Notes: generated by a model not told the origin, from the letters alone. A DNA stretch of 64,000 nucleotides from Rahnella sikkimica (GCF_002951615.1 NZ_CP019062.1:3534001-3598000), one strand, 5' to 3'; positions 38,142 through 47,537 are shown, counted from the stretch's first letter. A program made the numbers and translations.

Positions 38142-38984
38142 ATGGATGTCCATCAAGTAAACGAACTGGGCGAAAAAGATGACAAAAAAGTGACTCAGAT
38201 CATCGGAGCACGCCAAAAAACGGTGATGCAGCGCGCACATCTGGACGCGCCGGAAGAGGACTGGATTGCTGAAGAAGTGCCCGTCGCGCTGGTCTACAAC
38301 GGGATTTCGCATGTAGTGATGATGGCGTCGCCAAAAGACTTCGACGCCTTCGCGCTGGGCTTTTCGCTCTCGGAAGGGATTATCGAATCGGCCAGCGACA
38401 TTTACGGAATGGACGTCTCGCAAAACTGTAACGGAATCGAAGTTAACATTGAGTTATCGAGCCGCCGCTTTGCCGGGCTGAAAGAACGCCGCCGCGCGAT
38501 GGCGGGACGGACCGGTTGCGGCGTCTGTGGCATCGAGCAACTTGGCGATCTGTTTCGCCCGCTCGTGCCGCTGCCGTTTACCCAAACCTTCGATCTGGCG
38601 AATCTGGACGCCGCGCTGCATCAGCTGAAATCCGTTCAGACCATCGGCCAGCTGACCGGCTGCACGCACGCCGCCGCGTGGATCACGCCGGAAGGCACGC
38701 TGTCGGGTGGCTGCGAAGACGTCGGCCGCCACGTCGCGCTGGATAAAATGCTCGGCCTGCGCGCCCGACAAAACGGCTGGAACGCCGGTGCCGCGCTGGT
38801 TTCAAGCCGCGCCAGTTATGAAATGGTGCAGAAAGCCGCGATGTGCGGCGTTGAGATCTTATTCGCTGTCTCCGCCGCCACCACGCTTGCGGTAGACGTC
38901 GCAGAAAAATGTAACCTGACGCTGGTCGGTTTCAGCAAACCCGGCCGGGCAACGGTGTATACGCATCCTCAGCGGTTAAGGTAA
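38142..38984 (+). CDS. fdhD: Formate dehydrogenase sulfurtransferase FdhD
   Basis: A 280-residue accessory protein that transfers sulfur from IscS to the molybdenum cofactor of formate dehydrogenases. The CxxC motif is seen in [13 protein letters not shown]. The conserved [12 protein letters not shown] and [34 protein letters not shown] stretches are present. The chosen start ([10 protein letters not shown]) lies after the long upstream in-frame extension, which overlaps the divergent fdoG promoter and coding start and is rejected. It is divergent from the fdo operon it serves. Confidence 0.93.
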   Translation: MDVHQVNELGEKDDKKVTQIIGARQKTVMQRAHLDAPEEDWIAEEVPVALVYNGISHVVMMASPKDFDAFALGFSLSEGIIESASDIYGMDVSQNCNGIEVNIELSSRRFAGLKERRRAMAGRTGCGVCGIEQLGDLFRPLVPLPFTQTFDLANLDAALHQLKSVQTIGQLTGCTHAAAWITPEGTLSGGCEDVGRHVALDKMLGLRARQNGWNAGAALVSSRASYEMVQKAAMCGVEILFAVSAATTLAVDVAEKCNLTLVGFSKPGRATVYTHPQRLR

Positions 38985-39037
38985 ACTCAGCGCAGAATTT
39001 GAACAGTTCCCCTCAACAATAATTATAAGGAAATCAA

Positions 39038-40366
39038 ATGCGACAGCCGTACCGACTGGAAAGCATAACTCTCAGGGATGTAGGCGTATTTGAGAATACG
39101 CATTTTGATTTCCCACCGATTAAAAGCGCCGGGGCTGACGCGGAAAAGGCGGAGATTCATATCTTCACCGGCCCGAACGGCTGCGGTAAAAGTACGCTGC
39201 TGTATGCACTGGCGGCGGTGTTTGAATATACATTCAGAAGTGAACATTTACTTATCAGCCGATGTTCTAAGAATTCTTCAACAGTTGATTTCTCTTTTGC
39301 TTCACAGGCTAGCTCTATTTACTTAAAAAATTATATTTATACTAAAAATAAAGGGCTTGGAATTTCAGGACAAATGTTGGAGCCCTCCGAAAATGAGCAG
39401 TTAAAAAAATACCAACATTTTATGGTTACAATGAGTGGGACAACTGATTTTGCAGCTTTTGCCTATTCCGGCCAATCAAGTTCATCTGATAAGTTTGATG
39501 TCACTGCTATTGAAGAGATAACCGAGTCTCCATTTGAAAAAGCTCTATCTTTCAATACAACAGTACGCCCTAAAATTGTCGCCCAATGGATTGCACTTAA
39601 TCGTTCCAATGCTGCTTTAGCTTTGCAAGATGGTGCACTTGAAGAAATTAAAAATTATGATCTGGCCCTTGAGCGCATCTCAAAGTTCATCAAGACCGTC
39701 TGTGATTTAGACGTTTCATTTCGTTTAGAAAGGAATCCGCGTTCTGTTTCTTTAATTATCAACGGTGAAATCGTTCCCTTCAACGTCCTGCCCGACGGCC
39801 TCAAATCCATCATCGGCTGGGTTGCTGATCTCGCGCTGCGACTTGAAGCTATTCCGTGGAAGGAAAGCCGGGATATCTTCTCGCAACCGATCATCTTATT
39901 CCTCGATGAAGTCGATATTCATCTGCACCCGAAATGGCAGCGTCGCATTCTTCCGGCGATTCAAAAATTACTGCCCAATGCGCAGGTTTTTGTTTCCACG
40001 CATTCGCCGTTTGTCGTGGGTTCAGTGGAAGATGCCTGGGTTTACCGGCTGCCAGATCCGCAGCGTCTGGTGTGCCGTGATCCGCATATTGCCGAGGTGA
40101 TTACGCCGACGGAATCCGCAGGCGGGAAAAGTTATCAGGTGATTCTGGAAGAAGTGTTCGGCGTCGAAGAACAATTTGATGTTGAAACGGAAGAGCTATT
40201 AGAACAGCTCCGGCTTGCAAGAAATGGTTACTTAGCTGGCACGCAGGATGACAGTGAACTGAAGAAAACGGTTGAATTGCTGTTGGCCAAAAATAGCGAA
40301 GAATTGGAAGGTATTGTCCAGATGGAAATGAGACAAGTTGCAAGGCGCAAACCTAAAGGGAATTAA
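39038..40366 (+). CDS. ptuA: AAA/ABC-type ATPase, PtuA-like (Septu defence)
   Basis: A 442-residue SMC/RecF-like ATPase. Walker A is GPNGCGKSTLL (about residue 47). The signature-helix region FNVLPDGLKSIIGWVADLALRLE comes before Walker B IILFLDEVDIHLHPKWQRRILPAI and the H-loop QVFVSTHSPFVVGSV. This is the typical PtuA architecture, and the HNH gene starts one base after its stop, as in type I Septu. The middle third (about 39230-39780) is strikingly AT-rich, while both ends match the host composition, so the gene looks mosaic. The C-terminal 80 residues are charged and helical. An OLD-type nuclease is unlikely because no TOPRIM is visible. Confidence 0.83.
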   Translation: MRQPYRLESITLRDVGVFENTHFDFPPIKSAGADAEKAEIHIFTGPNGCGKSTLLYALAAVFEYTFRSEHLLISRCSKNSSTVDFSFASQASSIYLKNYIYTKNKGLGISGQMLEPSENEQLKKYQHFMVTMSGTTDFAAFAYSGQSSSSDKFDVTAIEEITESPFEKALSFNTTVRPKIVAQWIALNRSNAALALQDGALEEIKNYDLALERISKFIKTVCDLDVSFRLERNPRSVSLIINGEIVPFNVLPDGLKSIIGWVADLALRLEAIPWKESRDIFSQPIILFLDEVDIHLHPKWQRRILPAIQKLLPNAQVFVSTHSPFVVGSVEDAWVYRLPDPQRLVCRDPHIAEVITPTESAGGKSYQVILEEVFGVEEQFDVETEELLEQLRLARNGYLAGTQDDSELKKTVELLLAKNSEELEGIVQMEMRQVARRKPKGN

Positions 40367-40367
40367 C

Positions 40368-40949
40368 ATGTTAAAAATTACCAGACCGGCTTGCCCGCCG
40401 CTTTTAGCGGATGGGCAGGCTAAATGGACAGATGATTTTCTGACTGCGCGTGCAGTCGATCCAAACGCAAAATTTCGCTGGCGATCCCAAAAAAGCTATC
40501 AGCAAATGCGTGAAACGCTTTTAGCCATGACGCTGAATCACTGTGCTTTTTGCGATGGAATCATCGGCATAGAAAGCCTGGAAACTGTTGAGCATTTTCA
40601 ACCGAAAAAACATTTCCCGGCATTGGCTTATACATGGGGAAATTTATTCCCCTGCTGCAACCGATGTCAGGAACAGAAGGGCGAGAAGTACAATCCTGCG
40701 CTGCTAAAACCCGATGATGTTCTCTACGATTTTGAACACTTTTTTGTATGCAATGATGATGGTTCGATTGAGCCTTCTGCCGCTGCAACCGGACATGATC
40801 AGGAAAGGGCGCAAGTGACTATCGACCTTTACGGACTGAATCTGCCAGCACGCAAAAAACAACGCCGTACTCAGCAAAGGTTATATCGCAGCGGGCCACA
40901 CGATCTGCCTCTGGATGATTTGCCTTACCGGTTTTATCTTGCTGGCTAA
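40368..40949 (+). CDS. ptuB: HNH endonuclease, PtuB-like (Septu defence)
   Basis: A 193-residue HNH protein of the TIGR02646-like type. Zinc-knuckle and catalytic elements are in order: CAFCDG (about 57-62), the HNH-type His in LETVEHFQPKKHFPALAYTWGNL, and the second knuckle FPCCNRCQEQKGEKYNP. Downstream, VTIDLYGLNLPARKKQRRTQ is the usual helix after the core. The C-terminus (RSGPHDLPLDDLPYRFYLAG) follows at once, and the protein seems shorter than typical relatives of roughly 220-250 residues, so a small internal loss is possible. The start MLKITRPA is one base after the ptuA stop. It is expected to be held and regulated by PtuA and to cut nucleic acid on infection. Confidence 0.82.
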   Translation: MLKITRPACPPLLADGQAKWTDDFLTARAVDPNAKFRWRSQKSYQQMRETLLAMTLNHCAFCDGIIGIESLETVEHFQPKKHFPALAYTWGNLFPCCNRCQEQKGEKYNPALLKPDDVLYDFEHFFVCNDDGSIEPSAAATGHDQERAQVTIDLYGLNLPARKKQRRTQQRLYRSGPHDLPLDDLPYRFYLAG

Positions 40950-41022
40950 AGGATCAATGATTGAACCCTTTAAGCACTCAGTGCCTTTAGACAAATTAGG
41001 ATTGTTTGCGGTTATCTGGTTC

Positions 41023-41046
41023 TAAGCCCCAAATAACAGGGGCTTA
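41023..41046. other. Perfect 8-bp hairpin between ptuB and sodA
   Basis: TAAGCCCC-AAATAACA-GGGGCTTA has perfect 8-bp arms and lies 73 bp after ptuB. It has no T tract on either strand, so it is a weak terminator candidate for the defence cassette at best. Confidence 0.5.
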
Positions 41047-41074
41047 CGCATGGCCTTACGAAGCGTCGGGCTTA

Positions 41075-41093
41075 GATAATCATTTTCAATATC
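41075..41093. promoter_or_regulatory. Fur box upstream of sodA
   Basis: GATAATCATTTTCAATATC matches the 19-bp Fur consensus (GATAATGATAATCATTATC) at 15 positions by eye. It lies about 80 bp before the sodA ATG. E. coli sodA is repressed by Fur in iron-replete cells, so the site fits known control. Confidence 0.7.
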
Positions 41094-41173
41094 ATTTAAT
41101 TAACTATAATGATCCGACTGATTACGCGGTGCTCACAAAGACGGTGCCGCCCTACACTATGGAGACGATGAAC

Positions 41174-41794
41174 ATGAGTTATTCACTGCCATCACTGCCT
41201 TACGCATACGACGCACTCGAACCGCATTTTGACAAAGAAACGATGGAAATCCATCACTCTAAACACCACCAGGCTTACGTTAACAACGCTAACGCCGCGC
41301 TGGAAAGCCTGCCAGAACTGGCTGCGCTGTCTGTTGAAGAGCTGATTGCTGACCTGGACAAAGTCCCTGCGGACAAGAAAGTTGCACTGCGTAACAATGC
41401 AGGTGGCCACGCTAACCACAGCCTGTTCTGGAAAGGCCTGAAAACTGGCACCACCTTACAGGGCGAACTGAAATCTGCGATCGAACGCGATTTCGGCAGC
41501 GTTGACGCTTTCAAAGAAGCTTTTGAGAAAGCAGCTGCCACCCGTTTCGGTTCTGGCTGGGCATGGCTGGTTCTGAAAGACGGCAAACTGGCGGTTGTTT
41601 CTACCGCTAACCAGGACAGCCCGCTGATGGGCGAAGCAGTTTCAGGCGTTTCCGGTTACCCGCTGCTGGGTCTGGACGTTTGGGAACACGCTTACTACCT
41701 GAAATATCAGAACAAACGCCCTGATTACATCAAAGCCTTCTGGGCTGTTGTAAACTGGGACGAAGCAGCAAAACGTCTGGCTGAAGCGAAATAA
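41174..41794 (+). CDS. sodA: Superoxide dismutase [Mn]
   Basis: A 206-residue cytosolic Mn-superoxide dismutase, the same length as E. coli SodA. Metal ligands are His in [13 protein letters not shown] and [13 protein letters not shown], then Asp and His in [21 protein letters not shown] and GSGWAWLVL are conserved. It converts superoxide to peroxide and oxygen. An upstream in-frame extension to 41006 contains the Fur box and is rejected; GGAG lies 9 bp before the chosen ATG. Confidence 0.97.
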   Translation: MSYSLPSLPYAYDALEPHFDKETMEIHHSKHHQAYVNNANAALESLPELAALSVEELIADLDKVPADKKVALRNNAGGHANHSLFWKGLKTGTTLQGELKSAIERDFGSVDAFKEAFEKAAATRFGSGWAWLVLKDGKLAVVSTANQDSPLMGEAVSGVSGYPLLGLDVWEHAYYLKYQNKRPDYIKAFWAVVNWDEAAKRLAEAK

Positions 41795-41835
41795 TTTCGC
41801 TCTGCTGCCCTAAACGGGCATGATGTTTTCGCAAG

Positions 41836-41861
41836 AGGCAGGTCTGTGACCTGCCTTTTTT
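41836..41861 (+). terminator. Rho-independent terminator of sodA
   Basis: AGGCAGGT-CTGTG-ACCTGCCT followed by TTTTT: perfect 8-bp stem, 5-nt loop and U tract, 41 bp after the sodA stop. Confidence 0.93.
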
Positions 41862-41981
41862 ATGTCTCGCTTTTTATGCTAAAAACGTAAGCCTGATCAC
41901 TGTATTTCAGCGAATTATCCCCCGTCCTTCCGTTATTTTTAGACCGCCCTCGCATTAATCAAAAATACACCGCAGAACCTA

Positions 41982-42009
41982 TAAAGTTTGCCGAAATGGC
42001 GACCGATAG
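41982..42009 (+). promoter_or_regulatory. Sigma-28 (FliA) promoter of the chemoreceptor gene
   Basis: TAAAGTTT then 12 bp then ACCGATAG: the -35 element is perfect and the -10 is one base off the GCCGATAA consensus (spacing 11-12). It lies about 65 bp upstream of the receptor ATG. It places this receptor in the late flagellar regulon. Confidence 0.85.
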
Positions 42010-42072
42010 AACTTTCACAAAGGCGTCACAAAATCGCTAACTTTTCGCAAGGATGTTTGACGGAGAAATACT

Positions 42073-44016
42073 ATGGGCAATGGATCGGGTCTTTCGCAGT
42101 GGATGAATAATCTCAAAGTCGGTACAAAACTGGGGCTCGGCTTCGGATTGGTTCTTTTGATCGCAGCAGTGATCACCGCCGCCGGAATGATTAAGTTTAA
42201 CGATATTAGCCAGCGCGCTGAGAAAGTTGATTTCAGTAATCAGATGAATGCGTTGCTCAATGATGCCCGCCTGAGCCGCACGCTGTATCAGCTCAATTAC
42301 GACCCTGCCTATCTCAAGCAAAATCAGGACAAAATCAACGCGCTGTCGCAGCTTATTGCACAGTCGAAAGACAAGCTGGAATGGGATGCGACCAGCCAGG
42401 CCGATCTCAACCAGGTGCCGGTGAAAATCCGTGAATACCAGGTGGCGCAGGACGCTTTCAAACAGGCTGTCGACAGAAAAGATGCCGTGCGCGCCAGCTG
42501 GAATCTTTCTGAAACCGAAGCCGTCGTGAAACGTCTGCAGGACCAACTGCGCGTAGAAGATGCCGATCCGTCGATTCGTCTTTCTCTGGCGGAAGTGATT
42601 CAGAAACTGATCAGCGTGCGTTATTACGTGCGCGGCCTGCTGCTCAACATCAACAAAGAGTCTGAAGCGACATTGTTGCAGGCCATCGACGATACCCAGG
42701 CCAATGCCAAAAAACTTAACGCACTGTTGCTGCCCAATCAGCAGGCAACGCTGGCCCCGCTGATGACCGCGCTGGCGACGTACAAAAGCCACGTTGTGGC
42801 GTACATGCCAGCCTATGAAGATGAGCAGAAAAACTCGCAACTTCTGTCCGTGAAAGCCGCCGAGATGAACGCGCTGGTATCGAAAATCTTCAAAAACGAA
42901 CTGGATAACACGCATAACGATATCAGCAATGCGCAGATGATCATGATGGTGATTACGCTGATTGTGATGCTGGCCGGTATCCTGATTGCGTGGCGAATTA
43001 CCCGCCAGATTGCACAGCCAATCCGCGATACGCTGAAAACCGCCGAAGCCATTGCGCAGGGTGATCTGACCGCCGCACGCACCACAACGCGCCGCGACGA
43101 ACTGGGCATGCTGATGAACGCCGTTGCCGGGATGAGTCAGAATCTGAGTACGATGATTTATGAAATCCGCTCCGGCGTTTCGCAGGTTTCCCACGCGGCA
43201 GCCGAAATCGCCGCCGGGAATACCGATTTGTCCTCACGCACCGAGCAGCAGGCCGCCGCGGTTGAAGAAACCGCTGCCAGCATGGAAGAACTGAGCGCCA
43301 CGGTGAAACAGAACGCCGATAACGCCCATCACGCCAGCAAACTGGCGAGTGAAGCATCCGGCACGGCCACATTGGGCGGCAAACAGGTCGGCGAAGTGGT
43401 CGATACCATGCAGCAGATTTCAGGCAGTTCAAAACGTATCGCAGAAATCACCTCCGTCATCAACGGCATTGCGTTCCAGACCAATATTCTGGCGCTGAAC
43501 GCCGCCGTAGAAGCCGCACGCGCCGGTGAACAGGGCCGCGGGTTCTCCGTGGTTGCGTCTGAAGTCCGCACACTGGCACAGCGCAGCGCACAGGCGGCAA
43601 AAGAGATCGAGGGGCTGATTGCCGAATCGGTCGAGCGGGTGAATACCGGTGCGAAGCTGGTAGAAAACACCGGGCGCACGATGCAGGACATCGTGAAATC
43701 CGTGTCGCACGTCCGCGATATTATGGGCGAAATTGCGTCGGCGTCTGACGAACAAAGCCGTGGGATCAGCCAGATTTCGCAGGCGATTGTTGAAATGGAC
43801 AGCACCACTCAGCAGAACGCCGCGCTGGTTGAGCAGTCTTCGGCGGCGGCGGATTCTCTGGAAGATCAGGCCGCAACGCTGACACAGGCGGTATCGGTAT
43901 TCCGTCTGGCCGATAACGGCAACATGCTGAAAGCGCCCGCGTCCAATGCGCTGCGCCGCCCGGTTCTGCCTCCAGCGCAGGGCAAAACCAATCAGGATAA
44001 CTGGGAAACCTTCTGA
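42073..44016 (+). CDS. Methyl-accepting chemotaxis protein, Tsr-like with helical sensor domain and NWETF tail
   Basis: A 647-residue chemoreceptor. TM1 is at about 17-39 (KLGLGFGLVLLIAAVITAAGM). A long all-helical periplasmic region (about 40-295, for example ARLSRTLYQLNYDPAYLKQNQDKINALSQLI and VIQKLISVRYYVRGLLLNI) resembles the helical bimodular type that binds carboxylic acids. TM2 is at about 298-317. HAMP follows (TRQIAQPIRDTLKTAEAIAQGDL) and the signalling tip is [37 protein letters not shown]. The C-terminus QDNWETF is the CheR/CheB-tethering pentapeptide of high-abundance receptors. A FliA promoter lies upstream. The ligand is unknown. Confidence 0.94.
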   Translation: MGNGSGLSQWMNNLKVGTKLGLGFGLVLLIAAVITAAGMIKFNDISQRAEKVDFSNQMNALLNDARLSRTLYQLNYDPAYLKQNQDKINALSQLIAQSKDKLEWDATSQADLNQVPVKIREYQVAQDAFKQAVDRKDAVRASWNLSETEAVVKRLQDQLRVEDADPSIRLSLAEVIQKLISVRYYVRGLLLNINKESEATLLQAIDDTQANAKKLNALLLPNQQATLAPLMTALATYKSHVVAYMPAYEDEQKNSQLLSVKAAEMNALVSKIFKNELDNTHNDISNAQMIMMVITLIVMLAGILIAWRITRQIAQPIRDTLKTAEAIAQGDLTAARTTTRRDELGMLMNAVAGMSQNLSTMIYEIRSGVSQVSHAAAEIAAGNTDLSSRTEQQAAAVEETAASMEELSATVKQNADNAHHASKLASEASGTATLGGKQVGEVVDTMQQISGSSKRIAEITSVINGIAFQTNILALNAAVEAARAGEQGRGFSVVASEVRTLAQRSAQAAKEIEGLIAESVERVNTGAKLVENTGRTMQDIVKSVSHVRDIMGEIASASDEQSRGISQISQAIVEMDSTTQQNAALVEQSSAAADSLEDQAATLTQAVSVFRLADNGNMLKAPASNALRRPVLPPAQGKTNQDNWETF

Positions 44017-44124
44017 TTTTCCCCGCATCACCCTGCGTGATTTTCACGCGGGGTGATTCCTGATACTCCGAACCGGCAATGCAGGTTATGCTGAGGTCAA
44101 CGACTGATTCCTCGCGGAGACCTT

Positions 44125-44811
44125 ATGCATTATCCCGACGTCTATATCGGCAATATCGAAAGCTACCCGGATTATTCGCCCAGCGCGATTGCTAAACGAC
44201 AGATCGACGGCGCGGTGGTTCTGACGTCTGCCGGGCTCGAAGGCGATCAGCAGGCAGAAAAGAGTTATCACGGAGGCGCAGACCGCGCGTTGTGCCACTT
44301 TCCCCGCGAACACTACGCCTGGCTGCGTCAGCAGTTCCCCGAAGAAGAAGACCGTTTCCATCCTCCCGCCTTTGGCGAGAATCTTTCTACGCTCGGCATG
44401 ACCGAAGATAACGTGTTTATCGGCGATATTTTCCGCTGGGGCGACGCGCTGATTCAGGTCACACAGCCGCGCGCGCCCTGCTACAAGCTCAATCATTTTC
44501 TGGGATGCAAAAATCTGTCACCGTTGTTGCAACAAAGCGGACGCTGCGGCTGGCTTTATCGCGTGATCGGCACCGGAAATGTCAGCGGTGACCGCCCGCT
44601 GGAGTTGCTGACGCGCAACAGCGAAGTGTCCGTCGCGGAAGCGATTTCGATTGCCTTTAACATGCCGTTTGATGAGGAACAGTATCGCCGTCTGATGTCG
44701 GCGGCCGGGCTTTCTGCCAGCTGGAGCAAAACGATGCAAACGCGTTTGGTTCAGCGCAAGATCGAGGATTTTGGACGGAGATTGTACGGTTCGGAAGGGA
44801 AGTCGTTTTAG
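44125..44811 (+). CDS. yiiM: MOSC-domain protein YiiM
   Basis: A 228-residue MOSC protein: DVYIGNIESYPDYSPSAIAKRQIDGAVVLTSAGLEGDQQAEKSYHGGADRALCHFPREHY at the N-terminus, then FGENLSTLGMTEDNVFIGDIFRWGDALIQVTQPRAPCYKL with the conserved MOSC Cys. YiiM of E. coli reduces N-hydroxylated base analogues such as 6-hydroxylaminopurine and uses molybdenum cofactor. In E. coli yiiM is also next to the sodA region. A short hairpin repeat follows its stop. Confidence 0.93.
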   Translation: MHYPDVYIGNIESYPDYSPSAIAKRQIDGAVVLTSAGLEGDQQAEKSYHGGADRALCHFPREHYAWLRQQFPEEEDRFHPPAFGENLSTLGMTEDNVFIGDIFRWGDALIQVTQPRAPCYKLNHFLGCKNLSPLLQQSGRCGWLYRVIGTGNVSGDRPLELLTRNSEVSVAEAISIAFNMPFDEEQYRRLMSAAGLSASWSKTMQTRLVQRKIEDFGRRLYGSEGKSF

Positions 44812-44832
44812 CTCCCCCTTCGCAGGGGGAGC
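44811..44832. repeat. Dispersed GC-rich palindromic repeat, short copy D
   Basis: GCTCCCCCTTCGCAGGGGGAGC is a single hairpin unit identical in its core to the unit in copy A (11075-11096). It begins on the last base of the yiiM stop codon, so it probably also acts as the yiiM transcript end. Confidence 0.75.
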
Positions 44833-44865
44833 AGCAGGGCCGACTCGTCTGCCCTGGAGCTAAAA

Positions 44866-45225
44866 TCAGAATTTTTTTATGGCAAAACCGGTCACAACTT
44901 TCAGGCCCATTTCGCGGCCCAGTGCGGTCATCGGGTGAACCACCACGATACCGCGTACGGTTTTCTTCAGCGTGCCCATATCAGCCTGTTCTTTCTTGGT
45001 GATTTCACGGCTGAACAGTTTTTCCAGTTTCTGCGCTTCGGTGCTAAGTTTTTTTACCCGCACATCTTTCAGACGCGCGATTTCTGCCGCCAGTTTTTCT
45101 TTCTCTTCTTCGTGCTTGGCGATCAGCTCAGCATTACCTGCCTGAATAACGGTCGCATCTTTGTGGTTCAGGGCATCCAGCATGTCGCTGAGGCGCTTAA
45201 TCTCGGTTTTTTCGATTTCTTTCAT
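44866..45225 (-). CDS. yibL: Ribosome-associated protein YibL
   Basis: A 119-residue, highly charged helical protein. It begins [23 protein letters not shown], has a coiled-coil middle ([34 protein letters not shown]) and a conserved C-terminal block [44 protein letters not shown], closely matching E. coli YibL, which co-sediments with ribosomes. Upstream in-frame starts to 45372 overlap the preceding gene's end and are rejected. The E. coli neighbour is mtlR; here a MocR gene and a LysE gene separate them. Confidence 0.93.
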   Translation of the reverse strand: MKEIEKTEIKRLSDMLDALNHKDATVIQAGNAELIAKHEEEKEKLAAEIARLKDVRVKKLSTEAQKLEKLFSREITKKEQADMGTLKKTVRGIVVVHPMTALGREMGLKVVTGFAIKKF

Positions 45226-45313
45226 GGTGTCAGTTCCGTTCATGCCGCAACGGGCACGACTGTAAAAAAGGATAATAACCATCAGTGTATCAGGAAGTGC
45301 GTGACTCTTCAGC

Positions 45314-46789
45314 TTACTCCTGCGCCGCCAGCCCCGGTGGCAGACCGCACATCTCACATGCCCGCTCGCCAATGCGGATCATCGCCGAAATATAGCGTGT
45401 GTCGAACACATAACAGCAGGATAAACGCAGGCCGTTACTGTAACGCCCGCTCGGGGAATACAACTGGCCGGGCGTCATGCAGATTTTATCTTTCAGCAGC
45501 TGATGGAAGAGTTTGACGCAATCCACTTCCGCCGGAAAATCGACCCAGATGACGAAACCGCCCGCCGGTTGTGTCGCCCTTGTTCCTTGCGGAAAATGCT
45601 GAGCGATCAGCGCGCGCGCCTGCTCAACGTGCGCGGCATAACGGCGTCGCAACGTCCGCAGATGATGATCGTAGCCGCCGGATTCCAGAAACAGCGTCAG
45701 CGTCTGTGAAAGCAGGGCCGATTCCGCCATCGAGGAAACCGCTTTCAGCTTGTGCAGGCGATCAGCAAAGCGGCCACCTTCCACCCAGCCGATACGAAAA
45801 TCCGGCGCCAGTGTTTTGGTGAAACTGGTGCAAAACAGGATCCAGCCATCGGTATCAAACGATTTCACCGCCGGAGAGAGCGTCGCACCGAACTGGATCT
45901 CCGCATAAAGACCATCTTCAATCAGCGGCACCTGATGAACGTTCATCAACCGTGCCAGCCGTTTTTTGGCGTCCAGCGGCATGGTAAAACCCAGCGGATT
46001 TTGCGCCGTCGGCATCGCGATAACCGCATTCAGACGCTTCTCGCTGAGCAGCATTTCCAGCACATCCAGCGATAAACCGGTTTGCGGATCGGTCGGGATT
46101 TCCACCGCTTTCAGCCCGAGGCTCGCCAGCATCGGCAGCAGATAAAAATAGGTCGGCGTTTCCAGCCCGACGCTGTCGCCCGGTTTGGTGGTCACGCGCA
46201 ACGCCAGCTGCAACGCTTCCATGCAACCGTGCGTAATCGTGATATCGGTCGGCTCTAAAATCATGCCCAGCGCCAGCGCACGGCGGGCGATTTGCTGGCG
46301 CAGCGCGGGATGCCCCGGCGGTAAAGCATATTTCCCGATCAGATCCGGCTGACGGCGCAACAGGGATGACATAATGCGCCCGAGTTTTCCGCTCGGATAA
46401 AAGTCATTGGACTGCGGACAGGCCAGCGACAAATTGGTGTACGCCGGGTCGGTTTGCGAGGCAAAAACAGTGTCGATCAGATCCAGCACTTCGTCTGCCG
46501 GTTCGGCGGCTGGCGTCTGAGGTTGTTCATGCGGCGGCTGATGTTCCAGCGCGGGCAATGCGGCACGCACGAAAAAACCGGATTGCGGGCGGGCCTCAAT
46601 AAAACCGCGATCTTCCAGCCGACGGTACGCCGCGACTACCGTGTTAATGCTGACCGACCAGGTTTGCGCACTGCGCCGCACCGAGGGCAAACGGCTGCCC
46701 GGTGCCAGCGTGCCGCGGCGGATCGCGTCGGCCAGTTGTTCCGCCAGCTGGTTGTAACGGGTGTCGGGCAGTTCCGCAATATCGGTCAT
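45314..46789 (-). CDS. MocR-type regulator (GntR HTH fused to aminotransferase-like domain)
   Basis: A 491-residue two-domain regulator. The N-terminal GntR winged helix is at about 10-75 ([61 protein letters not shown]). After a linker, the fold-type I aminotransferase-like domain has NPLGFTMP and the PLP Lys in [17 protein letters not shown]. MocR proteins use PLP, often with an amino acid or amine, as effector. It is divergent from a LysE-type exporter, its likely target. The ATG at 46789 gives the standard N-terminus; an open frame to 46888 is upstream. Confidence 0.9.
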   Translation of the reverse strand: MTDIAELPDTRYNQLAEQLADAIRRGTLAPGSRLPSVRRSAQTWSVSINTVVAAYRRLEDRGFIEARPQSGFFVRAALPALEHQPPHEQPQTPAAEPADEVLDLIDTVFASQTDPAYTNLSLACPQSNDFYPSGKLGRIMSSLLRRQPDLIGKYALPPGHPALRQQIARRALALGMILEPTDITITHGCMEALQLALRVTTKPGDSVGLETPTYFYLLPMLASLGLKAVEIPTDPQTGLSLDVLEMLLSEKRLNAVIAMPTAQNPLGFTMPLDAKKRLARLMNVHQVPLIEDGLYAEIQFGATLSPAVKSFDTDGWILFCTSFTKTLAPDFRIGWVEGGRFADRLHKLKAVSSMAESALLSQTLTLFLESGGYDHHLRTLRRRYAAHVEQARALIAQHFPQGTRATQPAGGFVIWVDFPAEVDCVKLFHQLLKDKICMTPGQLYSPSGRYSNGLRLSCCYVFDTRYISAMIRIGERACEMCGLPPGLAAQE

Positions 46790-46928
46790 GGTGTCAGTTC
46801 CGTGAAATTGAAAGGGTACAGTTTTTCGTATCTTAAACTGTAACCCTAACAATAGCGTATTTCTGGTTCTGTTACCTTTCCCCTGCACTGATTATTCTGG
46901 TTGTCTGGAATACAGGGGAAAAATAAAA

Positions 46929-47537
46929 ATGATAGATACCGCTTTTGTCAGTTACGTCACCGTGATGTCCATTACGCCGGGCCCGAACAATCTGTTGCTG
47001 GCAGCATCCGGAGTGAATTTCGGGTTACGCCGCAGCGTGCCGATGATGCTGGGGATCACGCTGGGCTGTGTGGTGCAGTGCGCGCTGATGACGTCCATGC
47101 TGGCGATTTTACTGAGCTGGATGAACGTCGTGCGCCTGCCGATGGCCGTGGTGGGGTGTACTTATCTGTTCTGGCTGTCGTGGAAAATCTACCGTTCCGG
47201 CACGCCGAAAGAAGGCGAAAAGCAGCAACCGATGAACATGGTCGGCGGCGCACTTTTTCAGGCGATTAACCCGAAAGCCTGGCTGATGGCGACTAACGTG
47301 GCGATCCTGTTTACGCCGCCGGACGGCAATATGCTGCATCACACGCTGCTGATTTGCGTTGGCTTCGCGCTGATCAACCTGCCGTGCATTCTGGTCTGGG
47401 TGGTGATGGGTGACCGGTTACGTCAGGCATTGCGTGTGGAATGGAAACTGAAACTGTTCAATACGATTATGGGTGGCATGATGGCGTTAACCGCGCTGTG
47501 GCTGCTGGTCGGCGAAGTGCGTCACGCGCTTAACTAA
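46929..47537 (+). CDS. LysE/RhtB-family amino acid exporter
   Basis: A 202-residue inner-membrane protein with six predicted helices. The family start MIDTAFVSYVTVMSITPGPNNLLLAASGVNFGLRRSVPMMLGITLGCVVQ contains the diagnostic TPGPNN motif. ALFQAINPKAWLMATNVAILF is the second conserved block. Such proteins export amino acids or derivatives. It diverges from the MocR-type regulator across 139 bp, a common arrangement for effector-controlled efflux. Confidence 0.9.
   Translation: MIDTAFVSYVTVMSITPGPNNLLLAASGVNFGLRRSVPMMLGITLGCVVQCALMTSMLAILLSWMNVVRLPMAVVGCTYLFWLSWKIYRSGTPKEGEKQQPMNMVGGALFQAINPKAWLMATNVAILFTPPDGNMLHHTLLICVGFALINLPCILVWVVMGDRLRQALRVEWKLKLFNTIMGGMMALTALWLLVGEVRHALN

Noticed and set aside
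39038..40949. Retron-associated PtuAB (retron Ec78 type)
   Set aside because: No reverse transcriptase or msr/msd-like structured region is present on either side; stand-alone Septu is the better fit.
42037..43194. 385-codon minus-strand ORF opposite the chemoreceptor
   Set aside because: It covers the sensor-coding half of a clear receptor gene and overlaps its promoter; no protein family is visible.
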